DNA of 64,000 nt from Rugalucina vietnamica (Eukaryota; Mollusca; Bivalvia; Lucinida; Lucinidae): the NCBI GenBank assembly GCA_964017185.1, contig OZ024870.1, forward strand, positions 32,759,621 through 32,823,620, given 5' to 3'. Position 1 is the first letter of the stretch. Each line of letters begins with the position of its first letter. The notes below the pieces were generated by a model. It did not search any database, had not been told where the DNA came from, and saw nothing but the letters and a program-made list of their open reading frames with translations. Position numbers and translations under genes: made by a program. Below, piece after piece: positions 56,231-64,000 of the stretch.

Positions 56231-57367
56231 ATGTCCACTACTCGTAGACGTCGTGGTTCCAAGCGCAAGCGACAGGAAACCGAAGAAACGGGAGAGAGAG
56301 AGGAAATTGAAAGGGTCAATTTGCTGGGTGGGCCTGGTACCGGTATTGCACCGAATTCAGGCCACCCGCCAGGTACGATACGTGGCTCTAAGGAGCCCTC
56401 TTTGCTCAACTTTGTGGATTTCGACAAAATCCTAGCAGATGCAAATATAACTTCAGTGCGATCTGTGTCTGATTCTACCCCACCACCACCACCACCTGCT
56501 CAACAGACTCTTAGTCCTAGCGTCTTGCCTTCGGCAATTTCTGCCTCCCAACAGACTTTGCCAACATTACAGTCAATTTCATTTGCTGAAAATCGTGTCC
56601 GGTTAGGTTCCGATGATATTGCCTCGCATGTCCCAGAACAGCTTTGCAAGAAAATATGGGCCCACGAATATATTAATCTTGCTTTACTTTTGAAGGGCAG
56701 TGTCGAACTGCAAGACCTTTTTTCCACTGGTGTCGTACACCTAACAGGCAAAGGTCAGTTGGAGGCTAGGCCACAGGTTAATACCAAAGATAAGGTTCCC
56801 AATATCGAAAAGTGGACAGATGCTTTTCTGATATTTGCCTCCATCTACTTAAAACGTTACCCAAGCAAAATTCAGGAAATATTGCAGTATATGAACATTA
56901 TCAGGGAGGCTGCATCCCGGTCTGTTACCTTTACTTGGCGATCATATGATGAGCAATTTCGTTTGCGTCAAGAATCCGAGGTTCAGTCTTGGGGTAAGAT
57001 TAACTCTGATTTATGGCTTCGACTTATGACGTCTAGTACGGTTACTTCCAACATGCCACAAAATACACAACCGGGTGCATTAACAGGTGGTCGCAGTAGT
57101 ACTGGCAATTCGCAGTATGACAACCATGTTTTGGGTACATGTTTTGATTTTAATGATGGTTTTTGTCCACGAACTGTCTGTAAATTTAAGCATATCTGTT
57201 CAAACTGTAATAACCCCAGTCATGGACGTGTGACATGTTTCAAACAGTCTACTGCTAATTCAAGGGGTTCTTATGCCAATCGAGGTGGTTCCAATTTTCG
57301 CGGACCACGTGGTTATACAACCAACCGTGGGGGAAGACTTCAAGCCCGGCGTGGTAACAGACTGTAA
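56231..57367 (+). CDS. Ngaro gag-like protein with CCCH finger and CCHC zinc knuckle
   Basis: The 378-residue intact frame begins in context with ATG 56231 (MSTTRRRRGSKRKR, a likely nuclear localisation signal). A proline-rich part follows (DSTPPPPPPAQQ). The C-terminus (about residues 304-340) has CFDFNDGFC..CKFKH and CSNCNNPSHGRVTC, the latter a C-x2-C-x4-H-x4-C retroviral-type knuckle, then an Arg/Gly-rich tail. The family role is binding and packaging element RNA. The pol frame overlaps its end in the +1 frame from ATG 57273. Confidence 0.85.
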   Translation: MSTTRRRRGSKRKRQETEETGEREEIERVNLLGGPGTGIAPNSGHPPGTIRGSKEPSLLNFVDFDKILADANITSVRSVSDSTPPPPPPAQQTLSPSVLPSAISASQQTLPTLQSISFAENRVRLGSDDIASHVPEQLCKKIWAHEYINLALLLKGSVELQDLFSTGVVHLTGKGQLEARPQVNTKDKVPNIEKWTDAFLIFASIYLKRYPSKIQEILQYMNIIREAASRSVTFTWRSYDEQFRLRQESEVQSWGKINSDLWLRLMTSSTVTSNMPQNTQPGALTGGRSSTGNSQYDNHVLGTCFDFNDGFCPRTVCKFKHICSNCNNPSHGRVTCFKQSTANSRGSYANRGGSNFRGPRGYTTNRGGRLQARRGNRL

Positions 57368-59024
57368 TTCCTCAGCTGTTAAATCCGCTGCCAGGCAAAA
57401 TTACACAATTTCCCCGGATCTATTCACATTGTCTTCATCCCCAATCAATATTGAAGCTCTACGACAAGAACTTGATGGTTATCATTCCTCTAAGGCATTG
57501 GCAATTTTGGAAGGGTTCACTCTTGGTTTTCCTCTACATTATTCTGGTTTGCATTCTCCTTCGGACTCGAAAAACTTAAAATCAGCTTTAGGAAATCCAG
57601 ACATTGTTCGGGAGAAAATTCAAGCCGAAGTAACAGCAGGCAGAGTTGCGGGCCCATTTATTTCCCGCCCAATTCCCACATTACGCATTTCTCCACTTGG
57701 TTTAGTCCCTAAGAAGGAACCCAATCAATTTCGACTTATACACCACCTCTCGTTCCCCTCAGGCCACTCTGTAAATGACTTCATTGATCCTAAACTTTGT
57801 TCTGTGCAGTATACTAGCTTTGATGAAGCAGTGCATGATACAGGACCTGGGTCAAGGCTGTTTGTTAGGGAAATCCGATGTCCGTCGAGCCTTTAGGATC
57901 CTACCAGTATCGTTGTCCGAAATTGATCAGCTCGGTTTTATGTTTGACGGGATGTTCTATGTGGATAAGGCTATGCCATTTGGTTGCTCTATTTCTTGCC
58001 AGACCTGGGAACTTTTTGCTACGTTTTTAGAATTCTGTGTAAGACGGGCATCCCCATGTGGATCTTTATTACACTATTTAGACGATTTTTTGTTTGGAGG
58101 AAAGAAAGATACCAATGATTGCACTTTCATAATGTCTGTTTTCATGGATAAAATGCAATTACTTGGTGTCCCTATTGCTTCCGATAAAACAGAGGGTCCT
58201 ACCACCAAATTATCTTTTCTTGGTTTAGAGCTTGATTCGGAGGAAATGACCATTCGTATTCCCATGGGAAAGATTGAGGAAATCCGACAAAAAATTGTGA
58301 GTATGCTGGCAAGGAAGAAATGTACTTTGCGCGAAATGCAATCTTTGATTGGTTCCCTCAATTTTGCTTGTAGAGCAGTGGTTCCAGGACGGCCATTCTG
58401 TCGGCGACTGATCAATGCTATTTGTGGCCTGACCAAGCCTCATCATCATCTGAATATCACTTTAGCTATGAAGGAGGATCTTCAGCTTTGGTTGAATTTC
58501 TTTACAGAGTTGGCATATCTGTATTTCATGACCGTTACTGGGTTTCAAATGAGGATGTTCAGTTATTCACTGACAGTGCAGGCGGTGCTGACTTAGGTTT
58601 TGGGGCATACTTTGCTGGGAAATGGACATGTGCACATTGGCCACAGTGGTGGATTGATCAAGGCATTACTGCTGATATAACAGTTCTGGAAATGTTCCCT
58701 CTTTTGGTGTGCTTGCACATTTGGGGTCAAGAGCTTAAAAACAAGAAGATAGTTTTCCGATCTGACAATTTATCATCTGTCCATATTATTAACTCCATGA
58801 CCTCCAAAAATGATGAAGTCATGATCATTTTAAGAGCCATTACTCTCTTGTGCTTGCAACTTAACATTGCCTTTAAAGCACTACATGTAAGAGGCTGTTT
58901 TAACAGACTCGCCGATACGCTAAGCCGTTTTCAATTGCAGAAATTCCACGAACTCGCTCCCGATGCCGATCCGGAACCTTCAATAGTACCCAACCATCTC
59001 TGGAATATCTTCAAACAAGTGTAA
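57273..59024 (+). pseudogene. Ngaro reverse transcriptase / RNase H, two frameshifts
   Basis: Three overlapping frames (57273-57896, 57775-58596, 58422-59024) together make one RT-RNase H. The first holds SPLGLVPKKEPNQFRLIHHL; the second GKSDVRRAFRILPVS and the catalytic HYLDDFLFGG (near 58070); the third the RNase H start LFTDSAGGADLGFGAYF. Frame changes fall near 57835 and 58515, shift by one each and leave the final frame equal to the first. They could be real inactivating indels or assembly errors; neither lies in a long homopolymer. Confidence 0.85.
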
Positions 59025-59029
59025 ACCAG

Positions 59030-59905
59030 TTGTTAGCTTCCAGTATTGCGCCCAACACTCGAAGTGTTTATGATAATGCTTTATCAGCTTTTGAACAATT
59101 TAGAAATAATTATTCATTGCACGTAATATGGCCTGTTCCAATTCAACATGTTACGCTGTTCATTGCACATTCTTTTGAACTTGGATATTCACCATCTACC
59201 ATTGCATCCTACCTGTCTGGAATAAGTTTTTATCACAAGTTACACAACTATCAGGACCCAACTAATGCATTTGTTGTAAAGAAGCTCCTAGAGGGCTTTA
59301 AAAGGTCACGCAAGTCCCGTGATGTCCGTGCTCCTATAACGGAACATATTCTAAGAAGGATTTGCCATGTGCTTCCTAACATATGTTATTCAGATTTTGA
59401 ATCCTGTCTCTTCCAAAGTGCTTACTTCTTATCTTACTTTGCACTTTTGCGGGTAAGTGAAGTAGTTTTTTCTAGCTACCTTCAGCCTGATAGGCCTTTA
59501 CTTTCTGGTGATATTGAACTTGTTGATGATGGCAACACCTTACTCATCACCATTAGAATTTCAAAAACTAATCAACGCGGGTTGCCCACTACTTTGCGTA
59601 TTCCAAAATCTGAAGATTCTTCATTTTGTTGTGTCACAACCATTCTTCATTATATGCATCTTCGTCCTGCAAATGCATATTACTTCTTTTCACATGCAAA
59701 CGGCACACCTTTGACACAGAGCCAATTCAGCGCAGTTCTGGCCAAAGCTGTAAGAGTTTTGAGGCTTCCTACTGGCATTTATACCTCTCATGCATTTCGC
59801 ATAGGTCGAGCTACAGATTTAGCCTCAAAAGGGATTTCGTCAGATGCAATAAAAAAATTGGGTCGTTGGAAGTCTGATGCTGTTGACGGGTATATTCGCC
59901 TTTAG
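59030..59905 (+). CDS. Ngaro tyrosine recombinase
   Basis: This is a phage-integrase-fold recombinase that inserts the circular element DNA. The N-terminal SAM-like part (NTRSVYDNALSAFEQF) is followed by a catalytic part with the first Arg in FALLRVSE, the HxxR box in SHAFRIGRATDLA, the Trp of LGRWKSDAVDGYIR and its nucleophilic Tyr. The frame is intact, about 290 residues from a TTG codon, and open further upstream into the RNase H end, so it is probably translated as part of a spliced or reinitiated message. Confidence 0.9.
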   Translation: MLASSIAPNTRSVYDNALSAFEQFRNNYSLHVIWPVPIQHVTLFIAHSFELGYSPSTIASYLSGISFYHKLHNYQDPTNAFVVKKLLEGFKRSRKSRDVRAPITEHILRRICHVLPNICYSDFESCLFQSAYFLSYFALLRVSEVVFSSYLQPDRPLLSGDIELVDDGNTLLITIRISKTNQRGLPTTLRIPKSEDSSFCCVTTILHYMHLRPANAYYFFSHANGTPLTQSQFSAVLAKAVRVLRLPTGIYTSHAFRIGRATDLASKGISSDAIKKLGRWKSDAVDGYIRL

Positions 59906-59971
59906 GCTTCCTCACATATCGTATTCTATCCTTTATACGGTTTACCAGACCTTTAATTTTGCTTTCTTCCA

Positions 59972-60598
59972 GATGTTTGGCTCATCGGAGATTCAATCAT
60001 CTCCCATGCCGAGGAAGAGGCTATCAAATCCAAACAGGCTAACTTAGACCTTGACAGAACTGTGCGCTGGTTTGGCCGGCCAGGCATGCACTGGCCACAA
60101 CTAAAGCCGACCATTCAGCTGAAGATGCTTTTTCATACTACCCCAGCGTTAATTGTGGTCCACCTGGGAGGCAATGATTTGGTGACAATCAAATTAGCTA
60201 AATTGATGAGCAAAATCAAAAAGACTTTATGGTATCTGCAGTCTGTTTTCAATGACACATACATAGTGTGGTCTGACATTCTACCCAGGACTCAATGGAG
60301 AGGTTTGGATGACATAGCGTCCATGACACATTTGGACCTACAACAAAACCTCAAATTGATGGACCAACAAAGAAAACGGGTCAATCGGGCTGGTAGACAG
60401 GCTGTGAGAACTTTAACATGGGGTCGGTCAATCCTTCACGAGATTGATACCGACACGCCTGGCCTCCTTAAAAGAGATGGTACACATCTGTCAAAGATCG
60501 GCAACCATATTTTTCTTCTGACATTGCAGGAAGCGATCCGACTTTTTCTTCTAGACCCAACAAAAACAATATATGACTCAAATGCCCCCGCAAATTAA
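59972..60598 (+). CDS. SGNH/GDSL-like hydrolase domain of the Ngaro element
   Basis: The frame carries block I DVWLIGDSII (59972-60001), a block III-like VVHLGGNDLVTIK (about 60158-60196), and a C-terminal DGTHLSKIGNHIF (about 60477-60515) with the Asp and His expected of the catalytic pair. It is in the same frame as the recombinase but separated from it by two stops. The text before block I is a good splice acceptor (TTTTGCTTTCTTCCAG, 59957-59972), so it may be joined by splicing; there is no upstream ATG in frame. Some Ngaro elements are known to encode such hydrolases; their role is unknown. Confidence 0.8.
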   Translation, partial: DVWLIGDSIISHAEEEAIKSKQANLDLDRTVRWFGRPGMHWPQLKPTIQLKMLFHTTPALIVVHLGGNDLVTIKLAKLMSKIKKTLWYLQSVFNDTYIVWSDILPRTQWRGLDDIASMTHLDLQQNLKLMDQQRKRVNRAGRQAVRTLTWGRSILHEIDTDTPGLLKRDGTHLSKIGNHIFLLTLQEAIRLFLLDPTKTIYDSNAPAN

Positions 60599-60633
60599 CC
60601 GGCTACATTCTTAACCTTCTGTTTCCGCCCAAT

Positions 60634-60691
60634 ATGCCGCTGAATGGGGGACAAATTTGGTAAATTTGTTGTGGCGGGATTCAAGCGGCAT
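60634..60691. promoter_or_regulatory. nested inverted repeat at the start of repeat B1
   Basis: An outer pair ATGCCGCTGAAT / ATTCAAGCGGCAT encloses an inner perfect pair ACAAATTT GGT AAATTTGT (60651-60669). The right outer arm belongs to B1. It lies 36 bp after the hydrolase stop and may be a terminator, RNA element or recombination site. Confidence 0.5.
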
Positions 60692-61654
60692 CTGGTTGGA
60701 CGTCTTGGCAATCATTACTTTTGAATTGAATCTGACTGCTATTTTATAAGGTTGATAATTTTAGGACTAGTGCAATTTGATTGGTGGCCGAGGAAACACA
60801 CAAAGCATGCTTTGAGGTGTAATCCTTGTGTCATTCAGTCATTGAGCACAAATCAAAATCGTAGACTTCTCTTCTCTAATTTTATGAACACACTGGTTTT
60901 TTCAATACACTTCGTCTTACGATACCCGTTGCAAATATGTGAGATAAGCATTTAACTTAAAGAGCTTACTCTTGTATTGGTGTCGTTATTTGGCTCGTAT
61001 ATTTCTTTTGAAAATTTTGGGTCGTATGTTATGAGTCGTTCAGATGAAACCTGGCTTAGTTACAATTTAGGTTATACTTTCTGCATGTCAAGCGTTATTC
61101 TGTATCAGTTAATAGTTGCAGAAGACACCATAGCAGTTGCTCACCCCATTGTATCAATCAGAGTGGTATACTGTCCCAGTTATAGTTGAAGAGGTTACAT
61201 CCACAATTTTTGTTCCGTTGTACCCGTCCGTTGCATCGTTTCGTCGTGTTGTGTCGTTTCATTCGTATAAAATAGCCAGGATAGTTTAAATAAAAATATT
61301 CAAAATCAAAATTCAAAAACATTGAATAGCTAGGGTGTTTACAAAATCGCCACAATAATATGTAATGATTGCTAAGACGTTCAACCAGCCAATATTCAAG
61401 CTCCAGTGACCATATTCACCCATTTCTAAAAGTTCAAAAAGTTATATTTGAATCTGTTTGATTAGTATATTCATGCATAACATAATTTGTGTATGTGCAT
61501 ATTGGACAGGATTGTCACTAATTTGTCAGTATTGCTATAACAGCCGTTATTGCATAAAGTATGTTTTCTGATGTTGAGACAAATGGATAACATATATAAA
61601 GACAAATCAAGTTTATCAGTTTGTGTTTTATTTTATGGTAGCATTCTAAAATAA
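60675..61654 (+). repeat. Ngaro repeat B1
   Basis: The 980-bp repeat runs from CGGGATTCAAGCGGCATC to GCATTCTAAAATAA, where it overlaps the start of A2 by a few bases (ATAA). It contains small non-conserved frames on both strands that are identical in B2. Confidence 0.92.
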
Positions 61655-61950
61655 TGGGGATTCACGGCCTGACCGTAATCCCATTTATTTTGAGCGGACA
61701 TAGCTTTTACAATTCTTTAAATATTCAATTATTTACTTTTTATCACAACAGTAAACACTTCCGGGTTTGTGATCAGGACAATCGAACGCTTGCAATTCTC
61801 AGACGCTTGTTTTGGAAACTTGAAATTATTAAGCGTTTATGGATTTGATTTATTGGAAATTTCGGCATGTCGTAAAACCCTTTTTCTACATCCGGGTTGT
61901 CATTGCTTTCGCTCCAAAATTTTAAAAAAAAACACGTGTTGCTTAATTTC
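61651..61950 (+). repeat. Ngaro repeat A2
   Basis: It is the second copy of A1, identical in length. The sequence diverges from A1 after TTGCTTAATTTC. Confidence 0.92.
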
Positions 61951-62554
61951 CCCTCCCTCCCAATTCCCATCACAAGCGTTCGACTGTTCTGTTTTCTTCC
62001 ATAGCTATTTATTGTACTTTTTCTGCTGTTAGTTTTTTCAAATTTCAGTCAAGCTGTATCTAGCTTCGAGTCTCTCAGTACTTGAAGGTACATACTGGAC
62101 GGTGGCAGGTAGAGGCTGGACTATCAATCACATGGCACCATTTCCCGTTAGCCACACAGTTTTATAACAAATGAACATGAAGAACAACGACCATAAAACA
62201 GTTATTGTGATGGCTTTCGTAGGACTAACTGGAACATCATTCCTGGAGGGAACAATCTGCATCGACGATGAATACTAGGACTTTAGTGGTTCTGCTGCCT
62301 TATGTTTCATAGAGACTTCGAGATGACTTTTAAAGAAGGGATTGTATTCCAATGTTTTATATGTTTTTATTCTTCCTGAATTCTGATTTGCTTTCTGATG
62401 AATCATAATGTTCTTTGTATATTTGCTCCACACACTCTTTTTTCTAAATCTGTTAAGAGATATTTTTTATAAATATGCAATGCTATTTGGTGGAGTATCT
62501 ATTGACAAAGTCTCTGGGGCTTGCATTATGTTGGTCATTTGTGTGTGTAAGTGC
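61951..62554 (+). other. Ngaro spacer between A2 and B2
   Basis: This 600-bp unique segment has no recognised coding sequence. It probably contains element regulatory or processing signals specific to this copy. Confidence 0.6.
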
Positions 62555-63534
62555 CGGGATTCAAGCGGCATCTGGTTGGACGTCTTGGCAATCATTACTT
62601 TTGAATTGAATCTGACTGCTATTTTATAAGGTTGATAATTTTAGGACTAGTGCAATTTGATTGGTGGCCGAGGAAACACACAAAGCATGCTTTGAGGTGT
62701 AATCCTTGTGTCATTCAGTCATTGAGCACAAATCAAAATCGTAGACTTCTCTTCTCTAATTTTATGAACACACTGGTTTTTTCAATACACTTCGTCTTAC
62801 GATACCCGTTGCAAATATGTGAGATAAGCATTTAACTTAAAGAGCTTACTCTTGTATTGGTGTCGTTATTTGGCTCGTATATTTCTTTTGAAAATTTTGG
62901 GTCGTATGTTATGAGTCGTTCAGATGAAACCTGGCTTAGTTACAATTTAGGTTATACTTTCTGCATGTCAAGCGTTATTCTGTATCAGTTAATAGTTGCA
63001 GAAGACACCATAGCAGTTGCTCACCCCATTGTATCAATCAGAGTGGTATACTGTCCCAGTTATAGTTGAAGAGGTTACATCCACAATTTTTGTTCCGTTG
63101 TACCCGTCCGTTGCATCGTTTCGTCGTGTTGTGTCGTTTCATTCGTATAAAATAGCCAGGATAGTTTAAATAAAAATATTCAAAATCAAAATTCAAAAAC
63201 ATTGAATAGCTAGGGTGTTTACAAAATCGCCACAATAATATGTAATGATTGCTAAGACGTTCAACCAGCCAATATTCAAGCTCCAGTGACCATATTCACC
63301 CATTTCTAAAAGTTCAAAAAGTTATATTTGAATCTGTTTGATTAGTATATTCATGCATAACATAATTTGTGTATGTGCATATTGGACAGGATTGTCACTA
63401 ATTTGTCAGTATTGCTATAACAGCCGTTATTGCATAAAGTATGTTTTCTGATGTTGAGACAAATGGATAACATATATAAAGACAAATCAAGTTTATCAGT
63501 TTGTGTTTTATTTTATGGTAGCATTCTAAAATAA
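62555..63534 (+). repeat. Ngaro repeat B2
   Basis: It is the second 980-bp copy of B1. After GCATTCTAAAATAA the sequence becomes flanking host DNA (ATACCCAGAACC). Confidence 0.92.
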
Positions 63535-64000
63535 ATACCCAGAACCTACATTTTTGTCAGAGATCACTTCATTCATCTGTAATGGTACTTGACCTGGGAC
63601 CCGACACCAGTGTGCTTACGCATTTTCATCAAGAACATGGTGAAAGTCAGAAAACGCATATTAAAGATGCTCTGGTCAGAGTTTCAATCAATTTAATGGT
63701 ATCAACACAGAATCATGATTTAATTGGAGCCTTTTGGAGGTACATATGATTTTTCTTTTAAATATGGTACATACAGTGTATTTCATTATCAGTTGAAAAA
63801 GTTTCATAATGCTGGGTTTGCCGACATAGCTGCAAGACAATTCTTTTTATTTTGAAAGCTAAATCAAAACTGGCATTTACATGGAGTGCTTTGAAAGCCA
63901 GCTAAATCATCTTTAATAAATTTTTTATGACATGCAAACTGAAAGGAATAGGTTTGAGAGACAACTCCATGTTATCACCATCATATGATTTATAATGAAA
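63535..64000 (+). other. host flank downstream of the Ngaro element, no gene seen
   Basis: No exon or repeat family was recognised in the last 466 bases. Confidence 0.4.

Larger units (their letters stand above)
55886..63534 (+). mobile_element. Ngaro-like tyrosine-recombinase retrotransposon with split direct repeats
   Basis: The order is A1 (55886-56185), coding region, B1 (60675-61654), A2 (61651-61950), a 600-bp spacer and B2 (62555-63534). A1 and A2 are offset by exactly 5,765 bp and B1 and B2 by exactly 1,880 bp, with identical embedded translations, so the repeats have not drifted. This A1-ORFs-B1-A2-B2 arrangement defines Ngaro/PAT-type DIRS elements, which replicate by reverse transcription and integrate circular DNA with a tyrosine recombinase. 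No target duplication is visible, as expected. The RT frame has two shifts, so this copy may not be autonomous. Confidence 0.92.

Noticed and set aside
60752..61355. Small frames repeated at 62632-63235
   Set aside because: They duplicate only because the Ngaro B repeat is duplicated; both strands are open by chance and no similarity is recognised.

Overview
The window is animal nuclear DNA. It has GT-AG introns, low gene density, TTAGGG-type repeats and very many small transposons. The best guess is a bivalve mollusc: three unrelated families of tandem-core elements with an ACGG-type microsatellite and a terminal hairpin resemble the bivalve pearl/HINE (non-autonomous Helentron) repeats, and the tRNA-headed SINEs fit. 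The species is an inference.

Three host genes can be assembled exon by exon with consistent reading phases. (1) 1323-7171, minus: the 5' six coding exons of the lysosomal enzyme galactocerebrosidase (GALC); the rest lies left of the window. A promoter-like CRE/CCAAT block sits at about 7505-7620. (2) 22949-34077, minus: eleven exons of a MUS81-type structure-specific nuclease (N-terminal HhH, winged helix, ERCC4 nuclease core). Its last exon lacks the usual C-terminal HhH2 and instead encodes a long disordered tail with two ubiquitin-interacting motifs and a CUE-like end. (3) 44944-55175, plus: five exons of a complete 446-residue ankyrin-repeat SOCS-box protein (ASB family, a Cullin-RING E3 substrate receptor).

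Two large mobile or mobile-like coding regions occur. At 10813-15307 (minus) there is an intronless frame of about 4.5 kb, broken by one frameshift and one stop, with zinc-finger-like N-terminal motifs, a FEN/PIN-like acidic pattern and a cysteine-rich CXC tail. At 55886-63534 (plus) there is a complete Ngaro-like tyrosine-recombinase retrotransposon with split direct repeats (A1-coding-B1-A2-B2), gag with a zinc knuckle, RT/RNase H with two frameshifts, a tyrosine recombinase and an SGNH hydrolase.

The rest is layered repeats. About 18 copies of one palindromic MITE are scattered through introns, often within 60 bp of exon edges. Two tandem-core arrays lie at 17965-21525 and 35183-36713. Degenerate telomere-like DNA at 42226-44206 is flanked by a LINE 3' end and a hAT-like MITE. 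Intron 1 of the ASB gene contains a foldback element inserted in a SINE; one arm holds a HINE and the other a 1.3-kb TA-flanked transposon, so each arm preserves the empty site of the other.
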